NCBI RefSeq assembly: GCF_000383415.1 | Contig: NZ_KB911256.1 | Coordinates: forward strand, 1 to 64,000 | DNA length: 64,000 bases | Direction: 5' to 3' | From: Hyphomicrobium zavarzinii ATCC 27496 | Lineage (GTDB): Bacteria; Pseudomonadota; Alphaproteobacteria; Rhizobiales; Hyphomicrobiaceae | In this document: in pieces, positions 16,721 to 25,059 of the stretch | Layout of the letters: each line of letters begins with the position of its first letter | Numbering within the stretch: position 1 is the stretch's first letter | Program-made: the position numbers and the translations under genes | The notes under the pieces: model-generated | What the model was told of the DNA's origin: nothing | The model's database searches: none | What the model saw: only the letters and a program-made list of their open reading frames with translations

Positions 16721-17278
16721 ATGGCCTTTAATGACACCCTCTTCCAATTGGGGATGGACTTGACTCGTTCAAGCCCCGCCCAAAAGGAAGATCTGCACGC
16801 GACGCAGGGTGCGCGCGTTGCTCTTGAGGACACGAGTGAGGACCGCGCGGGCCGTTATGCCGGCCGGCACCTGATCATTGATCTATATGGTGCGCGCAAG
16901 CTCGACGATATCGAGCACGTGGAGCGGACTCTCAAACGTTGTGTCGAAGCCTCGGGCGCGACGCTCCTGCACATGCATCTTCACCCCCTGAAGCCCACGG
17001 GCGGGGTCACGGGAGTTGCGGTTTTGGCGGAGAGTCACATCTCCATCCATAGCTGGCCGGAGACCGGCTATGCCGCGCTCGACGTGTTCATGAGCGGGAC
17101 GGCTGATCCCGCACGAGCCATCCCTGTTCTCCAGGAGGCGTTCGAGGCTGGCGAGGTGGTCGTCAAGACGCATCGCCGGGGCGCGGCGCCAGGGGAGAAC
17201 AGCGAACGAATCCGCAAGGCTGAGAAGCCTGCGCAGGCTCGCTCCCGCACCATCAGGAAGGCGAAGGCAGCCGCCTGA
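16721..17278 (+). CDS. speD: SpeD-family pyruvoyl decarboxylase with Cys replaced by Ser
   Basis: This 185-residue protein is a member of the S-adenosylmethionine decarboxylase proenzyme family. Self-cleavage is expected between E104 and S105 in LAESHISIHSWPE, making a pyruvoyl group on S105. H110 matches the processing His. At the spacing of the catalytic proton-donor Cys (S105 + 20) the protein has S125, codon AGC at 17093-17095, in DVFMSG where relatives have Cys. The N terminus (about 45 residues) and C-terminal basic tail extend beyond the core. It may still make decarboxylated SAM for spermidine, or may have changed activity. No speE is in the window. Confidence 0.82.
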   Translation: MAFNDTLFQLGMDLTRSSPAQKEDLHATQGARVALEDTSEDRAGRYAGRHLIIDLYGARKLDDIEHVERTLKRCVEASGATLLHMHLHPLKPTGGVTGVAVLAESHISIHSWPETGYAALDVFMSGTADPARAIPVLQEAFEAGEVVVKTHRRGAAPGENSERIRKAEKPAQARSRTIRKAKAAA

Positions 17279-17360
17279 GACGACGCTGCGCGAGGCCGCG
17301 GGCCTTGCGCGCTGTTTCAAGTGACTGCGAACTAGGGTGCCTTGACTGGCAGACAGACAA

Positions 17361-17402
17361 GGGCGCGTGTCCGACCCAACCGGACACGCGCCCGTTTTCT
17401 TT
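17361..17402 (+). terminator. Strong intrinsic terminator after the SpeD gene
   Basis: GGGCGCGTGTCCG (17361-17373) pairs perfectly with CGGACACGCGCCC (17381-17393) around a 7-base loop. The downstream GTTTTCTTTTCT run gives a classic plus-strand terminator about 80 bases after the SpeD stop. Confidence 0.88.
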
Positions 17403-17467
17403 TCTGAGCGAGGTCTGTCTCGGGGAAGGCATGAGAGCGGTTGCGCGTGCTGCCCCAGATCGCAACG

Positions 17468-17520
<53 letters not shown>

Positions 17521-17521
17521 T

Positions 17522-17938
17522 TCACGCCATCCGCGCCGTGCAGGCCGAGCAGCGTCCGCGCAATTCCAGAGTCATCGCGCGAACCGTGTACTTCGCCTTC
17601 TTGGCCCAGCTCGCCAGCGCCTCGACGGCGCGCGGCTCGGCAAACTCCGAGACCGTTCCGCAGTCGTCGCAGATGGCGAACACCGCCGCACCGGCGCCCT
17701 TGTGGGTCGATTGGCAGCACGCGACGAAGGCGTTGAGCGATTCGAGCCGATGCGCCGAGCCCGACGCGATCAGCCGGTCGAGCGCCCGATACACGGTCTG
17801 CGGCGCGAGCGTCGCGCGGTCGCGAAGCTGGTCGATGATCTCGTAAGCCGAGACCGGGCGGCCGGACTCCTGCAGCGCCGTGAAGATGAGCTTGTCCTGC
17901 TCCTGCGCCGGGCGGCGCTTAGTGACTTTCCGGGTCAT
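17522..17938 (-). CDS. Fur-family metal regulator, Zur-like
   Basis: This 138-residue repressor has an N-terminal winged helix (YEIIDQLRDRATLAPQTVYRALDRLIASG) and a C-terminal dimerisation domain. The structural zinc site pairs CDDCG with a terminal CSAC. The region FVACCQSTHKGAG is closer to zinc-uptake regulators (Zur) than to iron Fur or Irr, so zinc is the likely co-repressor. Start chosen at MTRKVTKRR; an upstream in-frame start would add 26 residues not typical of the family. No znu genes lie nearby. Confidence 0.85.
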   Translation of the reverse strand: MTRKVTKRRPAQEQDKLIFTALQESGRPVSAYEIIDQLRDRATLAPQTVYRALDRLIASGSAHRLESLNAFVACCQSTHKGAGAAVFAICDDCGTVSEFAEPRAVEALASWAKKAKYTVRAMTLELRGRCSACTARMA

Positions 17939-18188
17939 CGAGCTCTCTGGTCCAGGGATTCGGGGCCACCGATTTTGAAGAGTGTAGCATACCGTCCGAA
18001 GGCTACGGGGAGGCATCGCCCCGCAGATCGGGTCTCCAAAGGTTAATCGCCCGTAAAATGGGGCGTTCCGGCCGGATTTGCCACCCGATCGTCGATTGCC
18101 AACGGCCCCCGCCGCAGCTATAACGCGCCCATCTCAAGCACCTGCGAGAGACCTGCCCGGCACCCTTGGAGGCCGGTTGCAGTTGGAT

Positions 18189-18210
18189 GGGCCTGTTAAG
18201 GCCCTTTTTT
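18189..18210 (+). terminator. Terminator-like hairpin in the rplY leader
   Basis: GGGCC (18189-18193) and GGCCC (18200-18204) form a short stem followed by TTTTTTC, immediately before the rplY ribosome binding site GGAGAAA and 17 bases before its ATG. It lies between the rplY promoter region and the coding sequence, so it could act as an attenuator. It could instead be the end of an upstream small transcript. The stem is short. Confidence 0.5.
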
Positions 18211-18226
18211 CATTGGAGAAAATGCC

Positions 18227-18964
18227 ATGTCTGAGATCGTTGAGATCAAAGCCACGGCGCGCCCGCGTGCAGGCAAGGGGGCCGCACGTCAAGCTCGCCG
18301 CGAAGGAAATGTTCCCGCCGTCATCTACGGAGACGGTCAGCCTGCCGAAATCATTGCCATCAACGGCAACGATCTCTGGAAGCAGTTCATCAAGGGTCAT
18401 TTCACCTCGTCCGTGTTCGACATCGCCGTCGGCTCGAACAAGATCCGCGTCATTCCCCGCGACGTACAGGTCGATCCCGTGAAGGATCACCCGATCCACG
18501 TCGACTTCCTGCGCATCGGCAAGGACGGCATCATCCGCGTCTTCGTGCCGATCCGCTTCGCCAACCACGCGCTGTCTCCGGGCCTCAAGCGCGGTGGCGT
18601 GCTCAACATCGTGCGCCACGAGGTTGAGATTTTCTGCCCCTACGACAAGATCCCGTCCTTCTTCGAGATCAACCTCGAAGGCCTCGAGATCGGTCGCTCG
18701 ATTCACATTTCCGCCGTTGGCATGCCGGAGGGTGTGAGCCCGGTCATCAGCAACCGCGACTTCACGGTCGCCACCATTGCCGGTGCCAAGAAGGACGACG
18801 ACGAGGGTGCCGCCTCCGCAGCGGAAGGTGCCGCTCCCGCAGCAGGCGATGCCAAGGCCGCCGCTCCCGCAGCCGCCAAGGCTGGTGCGGCTGCCGCCAA
18901 GGGCGCAGCTGCTCCCGCAGCGGGTGGCAAGGCTCCGGCCGCCAAGCCCGCGGCCAAGAAGTAA
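18227..18964 (+). CDS. rplY: 50S ribosomal protein L25 (general stress protein Ctc type)
   Basis: This 245-residue protein binds 5S rRNA in the large subunit. The L25 domain (about 1-95, starting EIKATARPRAGKGAARQARR and including VPAVIYGDG) is followed by the TL5/CTC C-terminal beta domain (about 100-190, PIRFANHALSPGLKRGGVLN). An Ala/Pro/Lys-rich low-complexity tail covers about 190-245. Relatives in this order share this longer form. It is followed by a terminator and then pth, the usual pairing. GGAGAAAATGCC precedes the ATG. Confidence 0.95.
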   Translation: MSEIVEIKATARPRAGKGAARQARREGNVPAVIYGDGQPAEIIAINGNDLWKQFIKGHFTSSVFDIAVGSNKIRVIPRDVQVDPVKDHPIHVDFLRIGKDGIIRVFVPIRFANHALSPGLKRGGVLNIVRHEVEIFCPYDKIPSFFEINLEGLEIGRSIHISAVGMPEGVSPVISNRDFTVATIAGAKKDDDEGAASAAEGAAPAAGDAKAAAPAAAKAGAAAAKGAAAPAAGGKAPAAKPAAKK

Positions 18965-18979
18965 GTCGCTTCGACGCGA

Positions 18980-19015
18980 AAGGCCGGCATTCGCTTTCGA
19001 GTGCCGGCCTTTTTC
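18980..19015 (+). terminator. Intrinsic terminator between rplY and pth
   Basis: AAGGCCGGCA pairs with TGCCGGCCTT and the stem continues through TCG/CGA around a CTTT loop, followed by TTTTTC. It lies directly after the rplY stop. pth begins 18 bases later, so pth is either transcribed by read-through or has its own promoter within this short space. Confidence 0.85.
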
Positions 19016-19032
19016 TTATTCAGGGTTGAGCC

Positions 19033-19776
19033 ATGAAGCTGTTCGTCGGCCTCGGAAATCCTGGCAGCGAATACGCCCGGAACCGCCACAACGTCGGGTT
19101 CATGGCGGTGGATCTCATTGCCGAGGCGCATCGCTTCGGCCCCTGGAAGCGCAAGTTCCAGGGCTACGCGGCCGACGGCGAGATCGGCGGCGAGAAGGTG
19201 CTTCTTCTCAAGCCCGACACCTACATGAACGAGAGCGGCCGCTCCGTGGGCGAGGCGGCGCGGTTCCTCAAGATCGCGGAAGGCGACATCGTCGTCTTCT
19301 ATGACGAGATCGACCTCGCGCCCGGCAAGCTCAAGGTGAAGACCGGCGGCGGCAACGCGGGCCACAACGGCTTGCGCTCCATCTCCGCCCATCTCGGCAA
19401 TGACTATGTGCGTGTACGCATCGGCGTCGGCCATCCCGGCGTAAAGGAGCTGGTCGCGCGCTGGGTGCTGAACGATTTCACGAAGGCAGACCAGGACTGG
19501 CTCGAGCCGCTGCTCGCGGCCATTGCCCAGGCGTCCCCGCGCCTCGCGAAAGATGACCAGTCGCGCTTTCTGACAGACGTGGCGAAGACGCTGGGAGAGA
19601 GCCCCGACCCGCGCAAGGAGCGCGGCCGCGCGGCTGAGGCGGAGCCCGCAGCCCCGCCCTCGAGGCCCGCTCCCAAGCAGCGCGCCCATCCGGCGGGCGA
19701 GCGCGCGGGCAAGAGCGCGAACGCGCTGGCGGAGAACCTCAAGAAATGGCTGGCGGGCCGCAAGCCGAGCGAGTGA
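19033..19776 (+). CDS. pth: Peptidyl-tRNA hydrolase
   Basis: This enzyme releases tRNA from stalled peptidyl-tRNA. The 247-residue protein has the conserved core: [20 protein letters not shown] with the catalytic His and Asn, [39 protein letters not shown] and [10 protein letters not shown]. The core ends near residue 195, as in E. coli. A Pro/Ala/Lys-rich extension of about 50 residues follows and ends in a helical [11 protein letters not shown] segment, a form seen in Hyphomicrobiales. Confidence 0.96.
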   Translation: MKLFVGLGNPGSEYARNRHNVGFMAVDLIAEAHRFGPWKRKFQGYAADGEIGGEKVLLLKPDTYMNESGRSVGEAARFLKIAEGDIVVFYDEIDLAPGKLKVKTGGGNAGHNGLRSISAHLGNDYVRVRIGVGHPGVKELVARWVLNDFTKADQDWLEPLLAAIAQASPRLAKDDQSRFLTDVAKTLGESPDPRKERGRAAEAEPAAPPSRPAPKQRAHPAGERAGKSANALAENLKKWLAGRKPSE

Positions 19777-19844
19777 GTTCGTCTCTTTTCTGATTGGAAT
19801 TCGCGCTATCCTGCACGTAACAATTCGAAAGGGGGATGCGCCGG

Positions 19845-20675
19845 ATGCCGCTCGGGACGGACAAGCTCAAGGAGCAATTCCAGAAATCGAAGAAGGTGCG
19901 CCGCGCGTGGAGCACCTACAAATGGTTCGACCGCATCCGTGGCTGGCAGGATTGGTACAACTGGCTGTCGACGTTCCTGCAGACCAAGGCAGGCGCCGCA
20001 GCCGCGCTCGGCTCCACGGCCGTTCTGACCACCGCGGCCGTCGTCGTCCATAACGTCGTCGTCGATCCCTACGCCGAGCCCTACGTGCCGACGGAGATTG
20101 CCCCGTTGTCGGCCGCCGAGCCCATGCGCCAGACCAAGGGCACGTTGATTTTCGAGATCGAGGGGCGCGACAAGGCGGGCCGGCGCGGAACGTTCGATGT
20201 CGTCGTCGCAAAGAAACAGTTCCTGTGGGTGCGCGGGAGTGCTGAGGACCTGGAGAGGGACGGCCGCGTGATCTCGGGCGCCGAGATTGCAGGCGACGTT
20301 CTAGACCAGGAGGTGCGCGACGGCCTTGCCAGCGCACGCGAGATCGTCGCCGTCGGCACGGCGTCCCAGGAAGGCAACCCCGTCGAGGAGAAGAAGCGCG
20401 CCGCCCGCCGCGCCACCCGCACGGCGGAACTGGTGTCGGGCGCCATCGACGCGTCCATCCCGATCTCGAGCCTGAACCTCGGCCAGTATCGCGAGCGCTG
20501 CGTCAGTTGCGATGCCGATGGCACCAACTGGCAGCGCCCCTTCATGGTCATCGCGGTGAAGGAGTTGGAGGAGGGGACGGTTGTTGCCGAGGCCCTGGCC
20601 GATGCCATGACCGGCAAGGAAAGGCTGCCGAGCCCGGCGAGCTACTCCGCCTTCGAGCTCACGAAAATCCGCTGA
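19845..20675 (+). CDS. Hypothetical membrane-anchored protein
   Basis: The 276-residue reading starts at MPLGTDKLKEQ, with AAGGGGG about nine bases upstream; an ATG at 19836 directly abuts the G-run and is less likely. The N terminus is aromatic and basic (WSTYKWFDRIRGWQDWYNW), followed by one membrane segment (AAALGSTAVLTTAAVVVHNVVV) and a soluble beta-rich domain (about 95-276) with one Cys pair (RERCVSCDADGTNW). I do not recognise the family. It stands alone between pth and the HdeA-like gene. Confidence 0.65.
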   Translation: MPLGTDKLKEQFQKSKKVRRAWSTYKWFDRIRGWQDWYNWLSTFLQTKAGAAAALGSTAVLTTAAVVVHNVVVDPYAEPYVPTEIAPLSAAEPMRQTKGTLIFEIEGRDKAGRRGTFDVVVAKKQFLWVRGSAEDLERDGRVISGAEIAGDVLDQEVRDGLASAREIVAVGTASQEGNPVEEKKRAARRATRTAELVSGAIDASIPISSLNLGQYRERCVSCDADGTNWQRPFMVIAVKELEEGTVVAEALADAMTGKERLPSPASYSAFELTKIR

Positions 20676-20810
20676 GTGCGGCGCCCCTCGGTCCTGTTAC
20701 GGAGCCGTGGTCAGGCTCGGTAAAGCAATCCGCATTAGGAGCGATCGATGGTGCACCGATGCGCGCCGATCGCGCTGCCGTGCGGAAGTGGGCTAACCCG
20801 GGGGACATAT

Positions 20811-21395
20811 ATGCGGCGCCTTTATTCCATCCTTGCCACAGTGCTGCTGCAAGTTGTGGGCTTGAGCACCGCCGCCATGGCGGAAAAGATCGACGTGTCG
20901 ACAGTGAGCTGCAGCCAGCTCATTCAATCCATCGATTCCGGCTCTGCGAACGACAAGTCCGGCATGGGCGGCATCCTCTATTGGATCGCCGGCTACTCGG
21001 TGACCGAGGAGCAGGGCTCCGTGGTCGACTTCAACGCTCTCGGCAAGGACTTCGAGAAAATCCTCGCCGGATGCAAGGAGCGCCCGAAGGTCGGCGTGCT
21101 GTCCATCGCTTCCAAGCTGCTCGGCGAGAATGCAACCGCCCATGGCGCCGAGGCGATTGACCTCGCCACCATGACCTGCGAGGCCGCTGTGAACTCCAGC
21201 AAGGAGGACGAGGAAGGCTTGGGGTTCATCCTGATGTGGATCGCGGGCTATCACGCCTCGGATTCCGAGGACAAGATCTTCGATACCGACGCTTTCGTAT
21301 CCAACATGGAGAAGGTCGGCAAATACTGCGGCACCAACCCGAGCGTGGGCCTCCTGACCGCGACCGAGAAAGTGCTGGATGAGGAGGACGAATAA
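20811..21395 (+). CDS. Exported protein with two tandem HdeA-like domains
   Basis: This 194-residue protein has a signal peptide (cleavage after TAAMA) and two copies of an HdeA/HdeB-like unit, about residues 30-105 and 115-190. Each has an early Cys (VSCSQLI; MTCEAAV), a WIAGY motif (ILYWIAGYSV; ILMWIAGYHA), a late Cys (LAGCKER; GKYCGTN) and an ending SVGLLTATEKVL-like helix. HdeA proteins are acid-activated periplasmic chaperones with one disulfide per domain. The duplication within one chain is unusual. Start chosen at MRRLYSILA. Confidence 0.82.
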   Translation: MRRLYSILATVLLQVVGLSTAAMAEKIDVSTVSCSQLIQSIDSGSANDKSGMGGILYWIAGYSVTEEQGSVVDFNALGKDFEKILAGCKERPKVGVLSIASKLLGENATAHGAEAIDLATMTCEAAVNSSKEDEEGLGFILMWIAGYHASDSEDKIFDTDAFVSNMEKVGKYCGTNPSVGLLTATEKVLDEEDE

Positions 21396-21540
21396 CTGTC
21401 CTCGTCTGGCTATTTTTCGCCGCCAGGCCGTGATTTCGGGCGGAGGTGCCGCGACACCTCTGCCCGTTCTGCCGTTTTACATTGATCGGCGGCTGGCGGC
21501 GGTGTAGGGCGAGCCTCGAACAATTCGAGAGACTTTCCCC

Positions 21541-22638
21541 ATGGGTTTCAAGTGCGGCATCGTTGGCCTGCCGAACGTCGGCAAGTCCACCCTCTTCAAT
21601 GCGCTGACGCAGACGGCTGCGGCGGAAGCGGCCAACTATCCCTTCTGCACCATCGAGCCGAACGTCGGCGAGGTCGGCGTTCCCGATGAGCGCCTGGAGA
21701 AGCTCGCGGGCATTGCCAAGTCCGGGCAGATCATCCCGACGCGCCTCACCTTCGTCGACATCGCGGGCCTCGTGCGCGGCGCATCCAAGGGCGAAGGGCT
21801 CGGCAACAAGTTCCTTTCGCACATCCGCGAGGTCGATGCCGTGGCCTACGTGCTGCGCTGCTTCGAGGACGACGACATCACCCACGTCGAGAACCGCATC
21901 GATCCGCTTGCGGACGCCGAGGTCGTCGAGACCGAGCTGATGCTGGCCGATATGGAGAGCCTCGAGAAGCGCATCGGCGCGCTCGAGAAGAAAGCCAAGA
22001 GCGGCGACAAGGAGAGCAAGGCGCAGCTCGTCGTGATGGAGAAAGCGCTCGTGCCGCTCCGCGAAGGCAAGCCTGCGAGGCTCGCCGACATCACGTCGGA
22101 GGAGAAGCCCGCGTTTCTCGCCCTTCAGCTCCTCACCTCGAAACCCGTCGTTTATGTCTGCAACGTGGAGGAGGCATCGGCCGCCAACGGCAATGCCCAC
22201 TCGAAGAAGGTCGAAGAGAGGGCCAAGGCGGAAGGCGCGGCGTGCGTGATCATCTCGGCCAAGATCGAAGCCGAGTTCGCGGGGCTTCCCGCGGAGGATC
22301 GCGCCGAGTTTCTGGCCGAGATGGGGCTCGCCGAGCCCGGCCTCAATCGTCTCATCCGCGCCGGCTATGAGCTTCTCGACCTCGTCACCTACTTCACCAT
22401 CGGCCCCAAGGAAGCGCGCGCCTGGACTATTGCGCGCGGCACCAAGGCTCCGCAGGCCGCGGGCGTCATCCATACCGACTTCGAGAAGGGCTTCATCCGC
22501 GCCGAAACCATCGCCTATGAGGATTACGTGGCGGGCGGCGGCGAAGTGGGCGCGAAGGAAGCCGGCAAGATGCGCCTCGAAGGCAAGGAGTATGTCGTCA
22601 AGGACGGTGACATCATGCACTTCCGCTTCGCCAACTGA
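21541..22638 (+). CDS. ychF: Redox-regulated Obg-like ATPase YchF
   Basis: This 365-residue P-loop protein binds ATP rather than GTP and associates with ribosomes. Motifs are GLPNVGKSTLFNAL (Walker A), TFVDIAGLVRGASKGEGLGNKFL (switch/Walker B), an NVEE-type base specificity segment in VVYVCNVEEAS, and the C-terminal TGS domain (about 280-365, TYFTIGPKEARAWT). The length and domain order are canonical. Confidence 0.96.
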   Translation: MGFKCGIVGLPNVGKSTLFNALTQTAAAEAANYPFCTIEPNVGEVGVPDERLEKLAGIAKSGQIIPTRLTFVDIAGLVRGASKGEGLGNKFLSHIREVDAVAYVLRCFEDDDITHVENRIDPLADAEVVETELMLADMESLEKRIGALEKKAKSGDKESKAQLVVMEKALVPLREGKPARLADITSEEKPAFLALQLLTSKPVVYVCNVEEASAANGNAHSKKVEERAKAEGAACVIISAKIEAEFAGLPAEDRAEFLAEMGLAEPGLNRLIRAGYELLDLVTYFTIGPKEARAWTIARGTKAPQAAGVIHTDFEKGFIRAETIAYEDYVAGGGEVGAKEAGKMRLEGKEYVVKDGDIMHFRFAN

Positions 22639-22732
22639 GCTTTGTAAGTCCTGCGCCGGAACGCCCAGGCCCCAAGCATGGCCGTGCAGATATTTTCTGC
22701 AAGAACGGCGGGGGCATCATCGGCTTGGAGTA

Positions 22733-23458
22733 TCACGTGAACTGAACTGTGTAATGCAGGTGCCGCAGGAAGCAGCGTCCGACGCGCCATTCGAGAGCGT
22801 CGTGGTTGTCGGAAAAAATCACGCGATCCAGTCTCAGGAGTGGGGTGAGTTCGGGGACGCCGAGTTCTCGGGCATCGGCCTCGTTAGCCGGTACGATGTC
22901 GACCTTTTCGTCCGCATGGCCAAGGAGAATGGAGTTCTGCTGGGCCAGAACCGATAGCCGATAGCGGCCAAGCTCCTCCGGCAGCCGGCGAAAGTGCTTT
23001 GCTGGAAGCAGGCAGGTCTCCACCATAAACGTCAGCCGGTTGTGGCTTCTCGAGCGGTCGACACGAATGAGTTCGTCGTCCGGACGGACACCCAGACGCT
23101 TGGCCTCCTCCACGCTGGCTTGAACGCGCGTGACGGACCTGCCGTGTCGTTCGCCGCTGACACGTTTCCCCTCGCTGTTGCGGATCGTTGAGAAGGGGAA
23201 TGGAGTATCACTGGAAGCATAGTCGTTTACGAAAGTTCCACGGCCCTGCCTGCGCGTCACGATGCGCTCGATCTCCATCATGTCGAGAGCTTTGCGAACA
23301 GTACCGATGCTAATTCCAAGCGACTGGGCCAGTTGGGTCTCGTTCGGAAGGGCGGCCCCCGGCCTCCAGTCACCTCCGGTGATCTTCTGAACGAGAGCGT
23401 CGCGCACTTGGATATAGAGTGGCCGCACAGAAAGCCGTGCGTTCAAGTCCGTCATCAT
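22733..23458 (-). CDS. GntR-family regulator with UTRA ligand domain
   Basis: This 241-residue protein has a GntR winged helix (PLYIQVRDALVQKITGGDWRPGAALPNETQLAQ, about 10-75) and a UTRA sensor domain (about 95-240), as in the HutC subfamily. UTRA domains bind small metabolites such as histidine-pathway intermediates, sugars or phosphonates. Start chosen at MMTDLNARL; two adjacent ATGs are possible. It has no catabolic operon beside it and lies in a patch with lower GC than its neighbours, so recent acquisition is possible. Confidence 0.88.
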   Translation of the reverse strand: MMTDLNARLSVRPLYIQVRDALVQKITGGDWRPGAALPNETQLAQSLGISIGTVRKALDMMEIERIVTRRQGRGTFVNDYASSDTPFPFSTIRNSEGKRVSGERHGRSVTRVQASVEEAKRLGVRPDDELIRVDRSRSHNRLTFMVETCLLPAKHFRRLPEELGRYRLSVLAQQNSILLGHADEKVDIVPANEADARELGVPELTPLLRLDRVIFSDNHDALEWRVGRCFLRHLHYTVQFT

Positions 23459-23726
23459 GCACCCCCATAATCGACGAAGCATCAGATCAGAACGCTAGCG
23501 ATACACACGCATATACTCGTGCTTCAAATATATCCATATTTACACGGGGTATGAAAACATCGACATTGTGGATACGTAATTTGTTGAATGTCGTTGTGGA
23601 TTTCCCGACACTGAAACAAAGAGGACAAAGGTTGATCGTTATCCTATGACCTATGCCTAGCGTCGGCATATGTTTGCGAAATAATTTTATTTACAAATGA
23701 ATCCGCAATAGCGGAGCGTTGCTTTT

Positions 23727-24014
23727 TTAAAGCGGGCGCCGATTTGGACGATGTCCTAAAGTAAAATTGGAACTTGCTGGGCTGCTGTCATGAGGAAAAA
23801 AGCGAAATAGCAGTCCGAGAGCGAACGCCAGCAACGTGTCGGGGTCGCGCTCGCCGCTGCGAACGCCCGTGATAACAGCAGCAAGGATCAGAGCCCTGCA
23901 GTCGGAGATCTCAGGAGCTTCGCCTTCTTCCTCGAGCCTGGCGATGCACGCAGCTGCCAGCGCGTTGTGAAAAACGCGTTCCGCCAGAGGATAGTCGAAT
24001 AGGAGTTTTGCCAT
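23727..24014 (-). CDS. Hypothetical protein
   Basis: The 95-residue reading starts at MAKLLFDYPLAERVF, with an alternative ATG at 24065 giving 112 residues. It is mainly helical (AERVFHNALAAACIARLEEEG and DPDTLLAFALGLLFRFF) with a basic, low-complexity end. No family is recognised. It shares orientation with the GntR gene. The flanking non-coding stretches (23459-23726 and 24015-24298) are AT-rich and show no convincing gene. An imperfect inverted repeat lies at 23510-23521 and 23543-23553 upstream of the GntR gene. Confidence 0.5.
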   Translation of the reverse strand: MAKLLFDYPLAERVFHNALAAACIARLEEEGEAPEISDCRALILAAVITGVRSGERDPDTLLAFALGLLFRFFPHDSSPASSNFTLGHRPNRRPL

Positions 24015-24298
24015 CACACTTTTCCGACCGAGGCAGTGAGTCGTGAATTTGCGATAACCAGTCATGATTCGTGACGGCTGGCGACAAGAGTACGTACTTA
24101 TACATATGTCCGTATGGGTTTTTCACCGGTATTTTTGCGTCTGGCTTTTAATCGACATGTTTCGCCAGGTGAAAGTCTATTTCACCAGCTTAATTTCGGT
24201 GTTCAGTTTGTGCGTGTTGACGGCATTTTTTATGAATAGCCGCACGGCGGAACGTCTGCCGTGGAGGCCACGTTCCGCCTGAAGCCGAGCCGCTACGG

Positions 24299-24565
24299 TC
24301 AGGAGTGCCGGTAGTCGGGCCGTTTCGGCATATTCGGCAGATGATGAGTGCTGTGGTGCACATAACTATGGTGCACGGTCCTGATGTGAGGCGCTGGAGG
24401 CGGCGTCTCGTGCACCGGACCGCCGTTCTGCTCGTCCCAGAAGCTCCAGTTTCCAGGATCGCCGTTGCCATAACCGAGGTAGTTGGCGTTTGCCGAGCTC
24501 GTCGCACCGGCGAGCAGGAGCGCCGAGGCACAGCCAGCGGCGAGTTTGATGAAGGTGCGGTTCAT
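24299..24565 (-). CDS. Small secreted His/Pro-rich protein
   Basis: This 88-residue protein has a signal peptide (LAAGCASALLLAGATSSANA, cleavage near residue 27). The mature part is about 60 residues: an aromatic/Gly region (NYLGYGNGDPGNWSFWDEQN) then a Pro/His-rich tail (HHSYVHHSTHHLPNMP). AGGAG lies eight bases before the ATG. Multiple His residues suggest possible metal binding, but this is only composition. A 10-bp perfect hairpin (24246-24255 with 24270-24279) lies beyond its stop. Confidence 0.65.
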   Translation of the reverse strand: MNRTFIKLAAGCASALLLAGATSSANANYLGYGNGDPGNWSFWDEQNGGPVHETPPPAPHIRTVHHSYVHHSTHHLPNMPKRPDYRHS

Positions 24566-24729
24566 GTGATCTACTCCTGTTACGGGATGGTCAGGCCCTC
24601 GGGGTCGGGACCTGCGGAACCCGCTGTATAGGGAGACGACGTGTTGCTTCCGGCGCCGCGAGACAAGGCATGCGAGGCTTCTCTACGAAAATGTAAGGTC
24701 GAGGAGAGAAGTGCACACCGGGGAGTTTG

Positions 24730-25038
24730 ATGATGAACACCAGGAAAAAAGTCTACGCGTGCGCAGCCCTGTTCGTCCTCGTTTCAAGCTTGGCCGTTGC
24801 GGAAGAGCCGTCGAGGGATGCCGGGCGCGAGACCCCGCCAGGCGCCGCGTTGAACGAGGACGACTGCAGGGCGATCTGGAATCTGGCGGCCGGACGTAGC
24901 GATCTCTCGCCCGCTGGCGCGGAGCCTTATATCGACAGCTTCGAAGCCGTCGACACCAATCGCGATCGGAAGATTTCCAACATGGAGTTCAAGGCCGGCT
25001 GCAAGCAGGGCCTTGTTCACAAGCGCCGCGCGAACTGA
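24730..25038 (+). CDS. Small exported EF-hand protein
   Basis: A roughly 100-residue protein with a signal peptide (cleavage after LAVA). Near the C terminus is one canonical EF-hand loop, DTNRDRKISNME, with Asp/Asn/Asp at positions 1, 3 and 5, Ile at 8 and Glu at 12, so calcium (or possibly lanthanide) binding is likely. Two Cys residues (DDCRAIW and AGCKQG) flank the loop and could form a disulfide. Two adjacent ATGs (24730 and 24733) are possible. Position 2 of the loop is Thr, not the Pro typical of lanmodulin. Confidence 0.72.
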   Translation: MMNTRKKVYACAALFVLVSSLAVAEEPSRDAGRETPPGAALNEDDCRAIWNLAAGRSDLSPAGAEPYIDSFEAVDTNRDRKISNMEFKAGCKQGLVHKRRAN

Positions 25039-25059
25039 TTTACCTCGCGGGAGAATGCT

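Noticed and set aside
24064-24282. A 72-codon plus-strand membrane protein
   Set aside because: It lacks a clear ribosome binding site and family, overlaps the alternative start of the neighbouring minus-strand gene, and lies in AT-rich DNA where hydrophobic readings arise easily.
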